Below, piece by piece: positions 1 to 12,010 of a DNA stretch of 64,000 nt. Location: the NCBI GenBank assembly GCA_030386875.1, contig CM059570.1:30619422-30683421 (forward strand), given 5' to 3'. Position numbers and translations under genes: made by a program. The stretch's first letter is position 1; each line of letters begins with the position of its first letter. The notes below the pieces were generated by a model that did not search any database, was not told the DNA's origin, and saw only the letters and a list, made by a program, of their open reading frames with translations. Source of the DNA: Morinoia aosen (lineage: Eukaryota; Arthropoda; Malacostraca; Amphipoda; Talitridae).

Positions 1-396
1 CTGCTGCTACACCCAAGGAGACGTCTTCGCTACACGTCAAATTCATTGCGCTCTAACTCAGTAACACTTTGACCGCAACGTGCGCCGCCACTAGTGGCCA
101 CGGAGGGGATTTTCATAATGCTGCTGACCGACCAGTAGTCAATTTTCATAAATACTTAATGAAAGCTAAATGAGGGCATGATCCAATTCATGTCCGCTGT
201 TTTCAACATGGCTTAGTACATTTGACTTTAAATTTGAGTCGAATATTGAACTTCAGTTTTACCAATTGCGGTGAAAGTGTTAAGTTAGAACTTCGTTGTA
301 CGTATGACTGTTCACAGATATTCATCATTGAATGGAGCACCTCAGCAAGTTTATTTGGTTTTTGTGTCTTACATAATACCATGCGAACCATAATTT
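1..396. other. unique sequence, no gene recognised
   Basis: This is non-repetitive sequence, GC-richer near 60-120, where there is a CGCCACTAGTGGCC palindrome-like stretch. Short open frames on both strands (about 60-70 codons) have no recognisable family and overlap each other antisense. I see no splice, promoter or RNA-gene signal that I can support. Confidence 0.5.
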
Positions 397-595
397 CTAC
401 GAATGGAAGTGGGTTCTTGTTATTTTACCAACACGGTCCTTGATTCAAGATACAAATAATTGCTATACGAATGAAATTGGGTTCTTGTTATTCAACCAAA
501 ACGATATTCATGTTACGAATAATTGCTATGCGAATGAAATTGGGCTCTTGTTATTCAACCACGACGATGCTTTATTCACGTTACGAATAATCGAG
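397..595. repeat. degenerate tandem repeat, ~63-66 bp unit, 3 copies
   Basis: Three successive blocks share the anchors GAATGAAATTGGG, TCTTGTTATTCAACCA and GTTACGAATAATTG. The first copy is the most diverged (GAATGGAAGTGGG). Unit length differs slightly because of small indels. Confidence 0.75.
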
Positions 596-960
596 ACCAT
601 CTTTTGTCTAGGGATCGCAAGATAACGCATAACTCCGGGGATTGGCTGTGCTTGCTGTTTACGTTCCCCGAAAGTTGACAGCTTGTCAGCAGATGCGGAA
701 GGTAAAGTTTGCTGCGCTGCAGACTAACTCTGAAGTTGACACAACTTTTAAGTTGTCACAGCATTAGGGCGAGAGCTCTGACACACTGAACTGACACAAA
801 GGGCTGTCACCGAAGACAAGTTTGACTTGAACAAGCAAACTGCCAAAGTTCTAAGTTTTATTTTTGTTACGCGATGAGAAAATTTATATTTGTTTCTAAA
901 GTTTTGGGGCGGAGAGCTAAATTAGCCCTGGACGGCGAAGCAGCAGCAAGCACTGGCTCA
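596..960. other. unique sequence with a small palindrome
   Basis: No gene was recognised. ACAACTT and AAGTTGT at 741-756 form a 7-bp-arm inverted repeat with a 2-nt spacer, inside a stretch with several TGACA/TGTCA words. Nothing else is notable. Confidence 0.4.
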
Positions 961-1240
961 CAATTGCGAAACTAAGAATTTTTAAGCCAATTTCGAAACT
1001 GGGAGTTATTTTTAGCCAATTTTGAAACTGATAATTTTTTTAACTAATTACGGAACTGAGAATTATTTTTCGCAAATTCTGAAACTGGGAATTTTTTTAG
1101 CAAATTTTGAAAGTGGGATTTTTTTAGCCAATTTCGAAACTGGTAAAATTCTTTAGCCAATTGCTAAATTTTGAAAAAATTTTAGGCGATAACATAACTG
1201 GTAGAATTTTTTTAGCCAGTTCAAAACTGGGGAGTAATTT
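961..1240. repeat. degenerate tandem repeat, ~35-40 bp unit, about 7 copies
   Basis: The phrases TTTAGCCAATTT and GAAACTGGGA recur every 35-40 bp with variable T-runs. The copies are clearly related but eroded, so this is an old array. Confidence 0.75.
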
Positions 1241-1975
1241 TGTTCGTTGACGAAATTCTGACTTAGCCACTCAAGGTGCAGGTGATTTTCAGACTCCACG
1301 ATTTTGATAGAGAAAAAAAAGTTTCGGAAGAAGGTCACCGTATATGTGTAGGTGTCAATTCTCTGATGACATGGACCGTAGCTGACAAATTCAGTAATTT
1401 CTGTTTTTCTACAATCAGACCAATTCTGAAATAAACAATTTCTGTCATGAGTTTATTCGGATTTTTAGCAAATGACATTATTATCGACTTCATCCATTTC
1501 TTAATTAATGGTGACGCATTAAATGAAGGTGATAGTGAAAGTTCATTGGAACGAAACTATTCCCTTAATCATTATTATTACACCAATTGTTATCACCCTG
1601 ACGTTTTTGTGATGATACCGCATTGATGAAAAACAGCTACGAATTACGCAGCATACACTCAAACTAATACTGAATATAGAAGTATTTAGTCCTCATTCAC
1701 CTTTCACAAAAACAAACCAGTAACAACGACCAGCATTTGCATTATTTATTTCAGGAACAAATCTTATATTTTCTATACCTTATTTCACTGTGTTGCGATA
1801 TAGAAAAATACAAATGTTTCTTGTGGAAGCTATGATTCTTGGCTTGTTTCTTCCGCACCCATCTTGTAAAACATTCCCGCTAATTATTTAGCGTAATTCT
1901 TGAAAAAATGCTCGATTTGCATAAAAATCCTAGCCGAACATAATTTTTTTTAGATTTATGAGAAAACCATTGAAT
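1241..1975. other. AT-rich unique sequence, no gene recognised
   Basis: No repeat, RNA gene or protein family is visible. Open frames are short (61 codons or fewer) and AT-biased. Confidence 0.4.
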
Positions 1976-2590
1976 AACATGAAGTAATCCTTTGCAAACA
2001 TGAAGTAATCCATGACAAACATGATATAATTTTTAACACATATGTTGTAATCCCTGGTAAACATAGATGATTCCAAAAAAAAGTTAGCGTACGCCGTAAC
2101 TTACATAAAGCATTCCTTGACTGACATGAAGCAATTCTTGACAAAGATAAAGTAATTCCTGACAAACATAAAGTAATCCGTGACAAAAATGATGTAATCT
2201 CTGACAAACATGAAGTAATCTCTGATAAACATGAAGCAATCTTCGAGAAACATGAAATAATACCTGCTAAACACTAAGAAATTCCTGAGAAAGACGAAGT
2301 GATCTTTGACAAACATAAAGTAATCCTTGGTACAGATGATGTTATCACTGCAAGACATAGATCAATCCTCAAAAATAGTTAAAGTAATTCATGACTTATA
2401 TGAAGTAACCCCTGAAACACAAAAATTAATCTTTGCCAAACATGAAGTAATCCCTGAAAAACACAAATTAATCTATACCAAACATGGAGTAATCCCTAAG
2501 AAACACCAATTAATCTTTACCAAACACAAAGTAATCCCTAAGAAACACCAATTAATCTTTACCAAACACAAAGTAATCCGTGACAAACAA
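1976..2590. repeat. 21-bp minisatellite, ~29 diverged copies, partly 42-bp dimers
   Basis: The repeated unit is close to CATGAAGTAATCCCTGACAA plus one A. Copies differ at many positions. From about 2400 the copies alternate between a GAAGTAATCCCT type and a CACCAATTAATCTTTACC type, which makes a 42-bp dimer. Because 21 is divisible by 3, open frames persist on both strands; they are repeat artefacts, not genes. Confidence 0.9.
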
Positions 2591-2819
2591 ACACGGATGA
2601 TTAATTGGAATCTCATGGCAAGACGGCAGCAAGACCTCTTTGTTCGGAGACAACGCTGGCTAATTGTGTGCCCTGAACAAAACAGACAGCAGCACGCAGC
2701 GTCTCGGTGGCTGGTGGTGAGGCCCGTGGGCGGGAGATGAAGAGCTGGGCTGTGGCTGTGTGGGAGCGGTTTGACGAAGCTCGGCCAGTGGTAATAAGAC
2801 TGTAGCTTCTGGCGGTCCT
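2591..2819. other. unique GC-richer island, possible conserved non-coding element
   Basis: A homeodomain-type GATTAATTGG core is followed by a GC-rich stretch with GGCTAATTGTG at about 2658 and GGTGGTGAGGCCCGTGGG. It is sandwiched between two arrays and has none of their motifs. A regulatory role is inference from base composition and TAAT cores only. Confidence 0.35.
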
Positions 2820-3895
2820 GGGTGCTGGTTTGCCTGCGTGTTTGATTGTTTGCTTGCTTACTTCCTGGTTTGCCTGCGTGTTTGATTGTTTGCTTGCTTA
2901 CTTCCTGGTTTGCCTGCGTGTTTGATTGTTTGCTTGCTTACTTCCTGGTTTTCCTGCGTGTTTGATTGTTTGCTTGCTTACTTCCTGGTTTGCCTGCGTG
3001 TTTGATTGTTTGCTTGCTTACTTTCTGGTTTGCCTTCGTTTTTGATTGTTTGCTTGCTTACTTTCTGGTTTGCATGCGTGTTTGATTGTTTGCTTGCTTA
3101 CTTTCTGGTTTGAATGCGTGTTTGATTGTTTGCTTGCTTACTTTCTGGTTTGCCTGCGTGTTTGATTGTTTGCTTGCTTACTTTCTGGTTTGCCTGCGTG
3201 TTTGATTGTTTGCTTACTTACTTTCTGGTTTGCCTTCGTTTTTGATTGTTTGCTTGCTTACTTTCTGGTTTGCATGCGTGTTTGATTGTTTGCTTGCTTA
3301 CTTTCTGGTTTGCATGCGTGTTTGATTGTTTGCTTGCTTACTTCCTGGTTTGCCTGCGTGTTTGATTGTTTGCTTGCTTACTTCCTGGTTTGCCTGCGTG
3401 TTTGATTGTTTGCTTGCTTACTTTCTGGTTTGCCTTCGTTTTTGATTGTTTGCTTGCTTACTTTCTGGTTTGCATGCGTGTTTGATTGTTTGCTTGCTTA
3501 CTTTCTGGTTTGCATGCGTGTTTGATTGTTTGCTTGCTTACTTTCTGGTTTGCCTGCGTGTTTGATTGTTTGCTTGCTTACTTTCTGGTTTGCCTGCGTG
3601 TTTGATTGTTTGCTTACTTACTTTCTGGTTTGCCTTCGTTTTTGATTGTTTGCTTGCTTACTTTCTGGTTTGCATGCGTTTTTGATTGTTTGCTTGCTTA
3701 CTTTCTGGTTTGCATGCGTGTTTGATTGTTTGCTTGCTTACTTTCTGGTTTGCCTTCGTTTTTGATTGTTTGCTTGCTTACTTTCTGGTTTGCATGCGTG
3801 TTTGATTGTTTGCTTGCTTACTTTCTTAGTTGCGTGCTTGATTTTTGTTTGCTTGCTTAGTTTCTGGTGTGTTTACTTTCTTGCTTAGTTTCTTG
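2820..3895. repeat. 40-bp minisatellite with 200-bp and 400-bp higher-order repeat
   Basis: There are 25 regularly spaced units (variable decamer at 2831, 2871 ... 3791) of the form TTTGATTGTTTGCTTGCTTA plus CTTTCTGGTT plus a variable decamer. The decamer is TGCCTGCGTG, TGCCTTCGTT or TGCATGCGTG. TGCCTTCGTT falls at 3031, 3231, 3431 and 3631, which is exactly 200 bp apart. A second marker, TGCTTACTTA, occurs only at 3211 and 3611, 400 bp apart. A decayed tail runs to about 3895. Confidence 0.95.
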
Positions 3896-4145
3896 GTCAT
3901 TTAATTTTAAAAAATAAAAGGTGGAAAGTGAACGGGAATAACTGATCAGGGCTACGGTGTCACCAACTTTTGGTGAGAACGCCACTTATAAACTGGCAGG
4001 GTAAACTTATTAAGCATATGCATCTCAATTTATCAGTCCATTTTACAATTACTATTTCTATTTTACATATATCGGTCAATCGATTTTTGTATAGTTCAAT
4101 GTTATAATGACACACGATGGCTCCATTATGGTTTATAAAATGTAG
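3896..4145. other. AT-rich unique sequence
   Basis: No gene, repeat or structured element was recognised between the 40-bp and 37-bp arrays. Confidence 0.4.
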
Positions 4146-4345
4146 AATTTCACAATTATTGAATTAATTTTGCATGAATAATCGAATGCACAATTATTGA
4201 CTATTTTTTCATGAATAATTGAATGTACAATTATTGACTATTTTTTATGAATAATCGAATGCACAATTATTGACTATTTTTTTATGAATAATCGAATGCA
4301 CAATTATTGACCATTTTTTCATGAATAATCGAATGCACAATTGCC
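4146..4345. repeat. 37-bp minisatellite, ~5 copies
   Basis: Each unit carries CACAATTATTGACTATTTTT and CATGAATAATCGAATG. There are small T-run length differences. Confidence 0.9.
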
Positions 4346-5237
4346 AATCATTTCATGTCACAGGTATTGATTATTTCGCCCTTTACAGTCATATGTCACA
4401 CCACTATACCAAAAATCCCACTGGTTTTTAGTTTCTTAGCCTATCTCTTTACGCCTTAACCCACAACCAGTAGGGACTGTGAACCTGTACGTCACACACA
4501 CACACGTAGTTTGTTTAGAAATTCAAGTATCGCACTCAAAACTGAAAAAAAAACAATGAAATCGGCTTGGAGATAACATGTACTTAAGTCGTTTCAATCA
4601 TTTGCTTGAAGTTATGCATACAATTTAGTAAATAAGAAGCTTGTATTTTGTGTGTGACGAATTCAGAATGAATGGCTGAGATGGTGGTATGAGCAAGCTC
4701 AAAGAGCAGGAAGGGTTTCCCCTACAGCCTCTTCTACAGCCTCTTCTTCCCTTGGTTTTAACACTCAGTTCAGTAATTAAAACTAGCTCAAACGTAGAGC
4801 AATGGTGCTGTGATAGAAATGGCTTTCTTGTTATTACCGTTCCGTTTATTTTACCTAGCCAATATAAATTATCATTCTATAATCAACCGTCCAATCTTGA
4901 GTTAACGAATCAATTGATCAGTCTAGAGCGTAACTAGGTTAAGTGAACTACGTTAAACATAATTGCACACCATAGAATAGCGTTGATGATAAGATGCCTT
5001 ATAAGTTGCTGCACTTATCGCGGCCGCAAGAAGCTATACTCAAATATGTCCATTGTACCATTGTTGAGAATCAATCTCCTCTTGTACCGCTTGTGGTAAA
5101 TAAATAATTTAAATTGTTTAAAATTTTTCAAATTTTCCATTACCGCAGCAATCAGTCCTCTTGTTACTGAAACTGAGAAGTCCGAAGGTTTTTCCTCTGG
5201 CTCCTACTTCAAGTTGAATAATTTACTTAAGAAAATT
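4346..5237. other. unique AT-rich sequence with a short CA run
   Basis: A (CA)n run lies at about 4493-4506. An 82-codon open frame at 4689-4937 (+) begins with a low-complexity QPLLQPLLPL stretch. It has no recognisable domain, so I do not call it a gene. Confidence 0.4.
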
Positions 5238-5362
5238 CAATTGACAGTAAATATTCAATTGACAGTAAATATTCAATTGACAGTAAATATTCAATTGACA
5301 GTAAATATTCAATTGACAGTAAATATTCAATTGACAGTAAGTATTCAATTGACAGTAAATAT
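5238..5362. repeat. 18-bp minisatellite, 7 copies
   Basis: The unit CAATTGACAGTAAATATT is repeated almost perfectly. One copy reads AAGTATT and the last decays to ATTTAAAA. Every unit contains the palindrome CAATTG. Confidence 0.95.
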
Positions 5363-5821
5363 TTAAAAACTACTGTTACTTCTAGACTATTTTATATTAT
5401 ACCCATATTTACCCATATTTTATATTATACCTGCTGGATAATAATCGCTCGAATTGATGTCAGAAGAAAAATAAGCAACCAACTTTTGTAGCAAATTTTT
5501 ATGGTTTAATTAGAATGTCCAGCTCGAAGAATACAAGATAGCATCGAAGTAATTCGATCACGTTTGGAAATACCTGCATTTTTTGTAACCTGTTCTCATT
5601 TAGTTCATATTCTAATTTAATGAGGGTTCATATTAATGTCGAAGTAACCTATTTATCAAATTTTACTGACAACACGAAAAATAATTTATACAAAAATTTG
5701 TGATGGTAGATTACAACAAAATGCTGCCGCATATGAAATGAATGACAACAAATTGGAAAAAAATGTTTTATTCATTTCATTCGGCTTCTATCATTCTCTA
5801 GAGCCAAGTGTGCAGTTTCAT
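5363..5821. other. unique AT-rich sequence
   Basis: A short duplicated phrase, TTTTATATTATACC, flanks ATATTTACCC at about 5390-5432. No gene was recognised. Confidence 0.4.
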
Positions 5822-6885
5822 GTTCAGCCACGCGTTTATCCTCAACTTCAAGTTCAACCACGCGTTTAACCTCAACTTCAAGTTCAACCACGCATCTAAC
5901 CTCAACTTCAAGTTCAACCACGCGTTTATCCTCAACTTCAAGTTCAACCACGCGTTTAACCTCAACTTCAAGTTCAACCACGCGTTTATCCTCAACTTCA
6001 AGTTCAACCACGCGTTTATCCTCAACTTCAAGTTCAACCATGCGTTTAACCTCAACTTCAAGTTCAACCATGCGTTTAACCTCAACTTCAAGTTCAACCA
6101 CGCGTTTATCCTCAACTTCAAGTTCAACCACGCGTTTATCCTCAACTTCAAGTTCAACCACGCGTTTATCCTCAACTTCAAGTTCAACCACGCGTTTATC
6201 CTCAACTTCAAGTTCAACCACGCGTTTATCCTCAACTTCAAGTTCAACCACGCGTTTATCCTCAACTTCAAGTTCAACCACGCGTTTAACCTCAACTTCA
6301 AGTTCAACCACGCGTTTAACCTCAACTTCAAGTTCAACCACGCGTTTATCCTCAACTTCAAGTTCAACCACGCGTTTATCCTCAACTTCAAGTTCAACCA
6401 TGCGTTTAACCTCAACTTCAAGTTCAACCACGCGTTTATCCTCAACTTCAAGTTCAACCACGCGTTTATCCTCAACTTCAAGTTCAACCACGCGTTTATC
6501 CTCAACTTCAAGTTCAACCATGCGTTTAACCTCAACTTTAAGTTCTACCTTGCATTTAACGTCAACTTCAAGTTCAACCACGCGTTTAACCTCAACTTCA
6601 AGTTAAACCTTGCGTTTAACCTCAACTTCAAGTTCAACCTTGCGTTTAACCTCAACGTCAAGTTCAACCTTGCGCTTAACCTCAACTTCAAGTTCAACCT
6701 TGCGTTTAACCTCAACTTCAAGTTCAACCTTACGTTTAACCTCAACTTCAAGTTCAACCACGCGTTTAAGCTCAACTTCAAGTTCTACCACGCTCTCAAC
6801 CACAACTTCAAGCATAACCTCGCATTTACCCACAATTTCAAGGATAACCACGAGCTCAACCTAACTTCAAGTTAAACGATGCGTT
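5822..6885. repeat. 30-bp minisatellite, ~35 copies
   Basis: The unit is CACGCGTTTATCCTCAACTT plus CAAGTTCAAC. Two main variants (TTTATCC and TTTAACC) are interspersed; the right third (after about 6540) switches to CTTGCGTTTAACC and then decays. The unit is 30 bp and stop-free in several frames, so long open frames arise on both strands at once (up to 355 codons, 5808-6875). These are period artefacts. Confidence 0.95.
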
Positions 6886-6924
6886 GAATTAACCTTAACT
6901 TCAAATTCAACCTTGTGTTTAACC

Positions 6925-7375
6925 TGAACTTCAAGTTTTAACACACGTTTAACCAGAGTTTAAAATAACACCACGCGTTTAACCTCAAAGTCAAGTTTTA
7001 TCACACGTTTAACCAGAGTTTCAAATAACACCACGCGTTTAACCTCAACTTCAAGTTTTATCACACGTTTAACCAGAGTTTCAAATAACACCACGCGTTT
7101 AACCTCAACTTCAAGTTTTATCACACGTTTAACCAGAGTTTCTAATAACACCACGCGTTTAACCTCAACTTCAAGTTTTATCACACGTTTAACCAGAGTT
7201 TCTAATAACACCACGCGTTTAACCTCAACTTAAAGTTTTATCACACGTTTAACCACAGTTTCAAATAACACCACGCGTTTAACCTCAACTTCAAGTTTTA
7301 TCACACGTTTAACCAGAGTTTCTAATAACACCACGCGTTTAACCTTAACTTCAAGTATAACGATGTGCTTAACTA
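6925..7375. repeat. 60-bp minisatellite derived from the adjacent 30-bp unit, ~7.5 copies
   Basis: Each 60-bp unit holds two diverged 30-mers, one with CACGCGTTTAACCTCAACTT (as in the neighbouring array) and one with CACACGTTTAACCAGAGTTT. Homogenisation is now at the dimer level. Confidence 0.9.
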
Positions 7376-7566
7376 CAGCATCAAGTTTCTAGCACGTATG
7401 CAGTGATGGAAACGCAATTAAATAAATGAATTTCTGAGCCCAGAAAACCTTCATCGTGTGACGTCCTTTCTCATCAGGATCAGGCTTGAAAAATTGGCTT
7501 CTTTATCTGAAAAGATTCATAAGCTGAAATTTTTTTCAAGCCTAATCTGAGCTCAAACCAGTCACA
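7376..7566. other. short unique spacer
   Basis: Non-repetitive sequence between two arrays. It includes a near inverted pair around AGGCTTGAAAAATTGGCTTC and TTTTTTTCAAGCCTAAT (about 7480-7550), which could form an imperfect hairpin. Confidence 0.35.
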
Positions 7567-8172
7567 GAATCTGGCAACCCTGCAGCATTGCAAGCAAGCG
7601 CTCTCAGCATCTGGCATCCCTGCAGCATCGCCAGCAAGTGCTCTCAGCATCTGGCCACCCTGCAGCATTGCCAGCAAGCGCTCTCAGCATCTGGCATCCC
7701 TGCAGCATCGCCAGCAAGTGCTCTCAGCATCTGGCCACCCTGCAGCATTGCCAGCAAGCGCTCTCAGAATCTGGCAACCCTGCAGCATTGCAAGCAAGCG
7801 CTCTCAGCATCTGGCACCCCTGCAGCATTGCCAGCAAGCGCTCTCAGCATCTGGCCACCCTGCAGCATTGCTAGCAAGCGCTCTCAGCATCTGGCCACCC
7901 TGCAGCATTGCCAGCAAGCGCTCTCAGAATCTGGCCACCCTGCAGCATTGCCAGCAAGCGCTCTCAGAATCTGGCACCCCTGCAGCATTCAAGCAAGCGC
8001 TCTCAGAATCTGGCACTCCTGCAGCATTGCCAGCAAGCGCTCTCAGAATCTGGCACCCCTGCAGCATTCAAGCAAGCGCTCTCAGAATCTGGCACTCCTG
8101 CAGCATTGCCAGCAAGCGCTCTCAGAATCTGGCACCCCTGCAGTATTGCCAGCAAGTGCTCTCAGCTGCCGG
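7567..8172. repeat. 40-bp minisatellite, ~15 copies
   Basis: The unit contains CCTGCAGCATTGCCAGCAAG and CGCTCTCAGCATCTGGC. The ATCTGGC/ATCTGGCA and CATTGCCAG/CATTCAAG alternatives are interspersed, and two units are shortened by 1 bp. The overlapping 78-195 codon frames are repeat artefacts. Confidence 0.95.
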
Positions 8173-8754
8173 TAGCCTTGTAGTGTTCTCAGACGCTGAG
8201 TGAGTTCGATGCTTTGACCTAAATCTAGTTCTACATGAAAATCGGAACTTGAGGATATTAGCCAGAAAAAATAAACCTTGTTACGTTGGTCTGAGGATTA
8301 GTTATGCCCAATGGGTCGTTATTTTTTTGAAATGAATGAATTCCAATTTTCAAATTTCAGAAAACCCTCCACATTTCGTTTCGCAGTAAGTTTGCAGTGT
8401 TGTTTATATGTTCCATTAAGTCAAAATTTTTCCTCCATTAATTTGATTGGTTAAAAACCCAACCCAAGCTGCTATCTTTTGGCAACGTTCAACCTCATGC
8501 ATCAAGATAAAAATGTTTTTATGAACGCTTCCCCTAATTAAGAGAAGTGCCAATTAACTTACGTTAATTAAAGGCAAGGGAAAATTAACTGTCTTAATAC
8601 GATAAATGCCGCAAGTTTGTCCTCATGAAATTGCGATTAGTATTTTTTGATATAAAACTGTGAAGCTAAATGATCATCTCCTCTCACTACCATTCAACCT
8701 ACTTCACCTGTCCTTACTCACCTACATCGGACGACTCAGAATTTACATCGCCAG
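8173..8754. other. unique sequence with an AT-rich homeodomain-site cluster
   Basis: At about 8533-8600 there are four TAATTA/TTAATT-type cores in 70 bp (CCTAATTAAGAG, CAATTAACTT, GTTAATTAAAGG, AAATTAACTG). This is compatible with a homeodomain-bound enhancer fragment, but that is inference. No gene was recognised. Confidence 0.35.
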
Positions 8755-9155
8755 TTAACCTACGTTTTAAAGAGAACCAGCCCACCTCAGTGCTTAACCC
8801 CCTTCTTAAAGGGGACCAACCCACCTCAGTGCCTAATCCACTCCCTAAGGGAACCAACCAACCTCATCAGTTAACCGACTTTCTAAAGGTAACCAACCAA
8901 CCTCACCAGTCAACCCACTCCCTAAAGGGAACCAACAAACCTCACCAGTTAACCCACTTTCTAGAGGGAACCAACAAACCTCACCAGTTAACCCACTTTC
9001 TAAAGGTAACCAACCAACCTCACCAGTCAACCCACTCCCTAAAGGGAACCAACCAGCCTCACCAGTTAACCCACTTTCTAAAGGGAACCAACAAACCTCA
9101 ACAGCTAACCCACTTTCTAAAGGGAACCAACAAACCTCAATAGCTAACCCACATC
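8755..9155. repeat. 39-bp minisatellite, ~10 copies
   Basis: The unit contains CTCACCAGTTAACCCACTTT and CTAAAGGGAACCAACAAAC. Left copies are more diverged. The 157-codon frame over it is a period artefact. Confidence 0.92.
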
Positions 9156-9929
9156 CTGGAAACTAAACCTCCTACCCAGCCCACGACAACCCTCAGCTCG
9201 ACGTCACATCTTCGCTTGTAATCTGGAATACGTCGTTGGTGTTGTCTGGAATCTACAATACTTTGTTGGTGTTGTCTGGAATCTTGGACTTTCCTCGGTC
9301 CAGTCTGTCAGGAACTTCTCGCTGGAAGTTTTTATTGACGCTTCGAATGATATCAACTAAGGCTGAGTGCCACACAGAGTATATTGCGTTCCGACGCCAA
9401 CAAGATGGGCATCGTTGCTATGCCCAGCTGGGATAAAGCTCGAAGGTTTTAAGTTTCTTTAGAGTTCCGAAAGTTAGAGTCGTGTCTCGATGTTGGTTTT
9501 CTTCACTGTATATTTTTGGGAGGGCGCAAAGCGTGTCCTGATCTTTCTGGCACTGGAGTGGAAGAGTTTTCATAATTTCGCTTGCCAGACCAACTCGTGC
9601 AAGCGCGAGATCCACTTCCCTAGGCTGATGGTTTATCTGCGAGAACAAAAGCAAGTCAGTCTTGCGCTTCTATCTTGACATGACCCCGACACCGACAGAG
9701 CTGGAAAACCTCTCTTTCTTTAGTAACACATTAAAACACTCGCCTCACTGAATGGAAACTCCTAATCTTGAGAGAAGAGCACAGAACTGGAAAGCCTCTC
9801 CTCCCTTAGTTGCCTAAATAAATGGAAGTTTTCCTAATGTTGAGGGAAAATGCCTTCAATGACGAACACGTTTATTGCCTAACGTTGTACACATAATCGG
9901 GCTTGTCTGAGCATCATCTGATGCAGTAG
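9156..9929. other. unique sequence, no gene recognised
   Basis: A short repeat of GTTGGTGTTGTCTGGAATCT occurs twice at about 9234-9290. Two imperfect copies of a ~55-bp phrase with GGAAAGCCTCTC and AATGGAA..TCCTAAT lie at about 9700-9850. Overlapping sense and antisense frames of 60-78 codons have no recognisable family. Confidence 0.4.
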
Positions 9930-10322
9930 TTTTAAGAATAGCAGTACGTGGTGAAGCAGTATGGTGTACCAGTGTTAGGTATAATAGTCTAGCAGAGCAG
10001 TGCTTGGTAGCACCGTGTCTGGTATAGCAGTTGGTATAGAAGTGTCTAAAATACCAGCGTCTGTTATTTCAGTGTGTGGTATAGGATTGTGTGGTATAGG
10101 ATTGGTATCTAATATAACAATGTCTGGTAGAGCAGTGTGTGGTAGAAGAGAGCCTGGTATACCAATGTCTGGCATAGTAGTTCCAGGTATACTAGTGCTA
10201 GGCATAACAGTACTTGATATAGCAGTGTCTGAAATAGCACTGTCTGAAGTAGTAGTGCCTTATATATCAGTGCTGGGCATAGCTGTAACAGTGCATGATA
10301 TAGCTGTGCCTGATAATGAGCT
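9930..10322. repeat. degenerate 15-bp minisatellite, ~26 copies
   Basis: The phrase TAGCAGTGTCTGGTA recurs every 15 bp with many substitutions. Period 15 keeps a 118-codon frame open with a V/I/G-rich pseudo-peptide, which I judge to be an artefact. Confidence 0.85.
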
Positions 10323-11744
10323 GAAAAAATATCCTCAAAGGAAAATTTTCCGATAGAAGTGAAGTGAAGACGTGAAATGAAGAAGTGTAATGGAAAAAAT
10401 GGAGTGAAGAAATAAATCTCCTTTGAATAACCTGTGTTTCAACCACTCTTTCCAAACATTGCTAAAAAGAGCAATTCTGTCACATTTTTCATACTCTTCT
10501 GTTTACCCATTTTCATACTGGCAGTTAATATTTTCTAGAACTTTCTCCCCCCACATTTAGGTGACTTGCCTAATGAAAGTCGAGCATTAAATGCTTGGAA
10601 GTGGCATGTTCTAAATAGACGAAGTCACCACGGCCAGCTTGGATTATTTGCTGGGGATTTGATTCCTTTTTGTAATAAAATGTTTGGCTTCCCGAAATTT
10701 TTATCAAAGATACTTGTGATGCTTGAAACGCAAAAATTGTTTCTGTTTCTGTAAAAGTGTTAATTAATTCTAAATTTTCATACTCGGTTATATCTTGAAC
10801 CTTGATCTGCTGTAAACTTACTTTTAGTTCTACTTAACTTCTTCAGCCTTGCAGAGACTTTTAAGTACGTCGTTTTTATTGGCTTGTTTTTCTTGTCCAT
10901 GGTATCACGAAAATGATACTATGAAAATACTAACACACGTGTACGATAGTTTCCTTATTTTAAGAGAAGTAATTTTGGAGCGACAAATTCAATGTTCTTC
11001 GTTTTAAGATCATTGAAAAATGGCATAAGTTTGTTTGATTGGTTCTGGATCTCAAGCTTCATAGTTTCATCAACTGATTGTTATTAGTTGAAACTACCAT
11101 TAAATAAGTCTTGCGTTGTTATACTTCTTCTTTATTTTCAACGCAAAAATTAAAACCAACTTAGTTATTTCCAATCCATTTTCTTTAATATGGCTGTAAA
11201 AAAAGAATTTGGGAAACGTGGCTTCAAAATAGCATATGGTTTTCTCTGTGGAGCAATTATTTGTAAGTCGAGAAACACAATGCGACTGATGCTAGTGACG
11301 TCACAAACTCAAACTCGCAAACGGAGTTCATCCACAAAATGGGCAAAAATTCGCGATAGCGAATACGAAAATCTGCAAACGGATCACATTGCGAGCCAAT
11401 TCGGATGTCATTTTTCCTTTCAAAACTGTGCTACATTGAATGTAAAATTCCCTGGCAACTCTTCAGGCAAATGCGCTGTGACAGCCATTTAAAAATATCA
11501 CAGGATCGGTAAAACCAGCACTTTGTACGTGGCACCTGGCTTGTGTGCCATAGCAAAGAGCGTCGAGGGGGAAAGCAGCGAGTCTCGTGTCGCTCTGCAC
11601 TTTTGAGTAGGATTGACCAGAGTTTTAGCGTTGGACAGTCGCTTTCTGCATGCCGCGTGCGCTGAGGTAAAATTGTTGCGTTTCTGAAGCTCGTGGATCA
11701 CGGGAGGTAAAAGTGCGAGACGACCGTAGCTCTACCTGAGCCTT
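10323..11744. other. unique sequence, no supported gene; one CRE-like motif
   Basis: The longest frame (11190-11492 +, 100 codons) matches no family I know. A full TGACGTCA palindrome lies at 11296-11303 and a small ATTCGC-gata-GCGAAT hairpin at about 11349-11364. Confidence 0.4.
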
Positions 11745-12010
11745 TGAAGATCTTCCGACTCTTTGATATCGCTCTGTTAAGCATCGGTCTTTTTGGCATC
11801 GGTGTGTTTGACATCGTTGTGTCAACGGTCTTTCTGTTATCATTTTTTATAGCATTAGTATGTTCGGTATCGTTGTGTCAACGGTCTTTTAAGCATCGTT
11901 TTTTAGCATCAGTCTTTTTGGCATCGGTATGTTTGGCATCGCTGTGTCCTCGGTCTTTTTGGTATCGTTGTTTTTGGCACCGATTTGTTCGGCATCGTTG
12001 TGTCATACAT
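11745..12010. repeat. degenerate short-period repeat (~15 bp)
   Basis: The words GCATCGGTCTTTTTG, GACATCGTTGTGTC and AACGGTCTTT recur with irregular spacing from about 11750 to 12005. This is an eroded short-unit array. Confidence 0.75.

Noticed and set aside
5772-6875. Repetitive frames (VELEVEDKR, NHAFNLNFKF) over the 30-bp array
   Set aside because: Open in four or more frames at once on both strands, with no unique protein sequence attached.
11190-11492. 100-codon plus-strand open frame
   Set aside because: No known family. The region contains a CRE motif and a small hairpin but nothing that supports translation.
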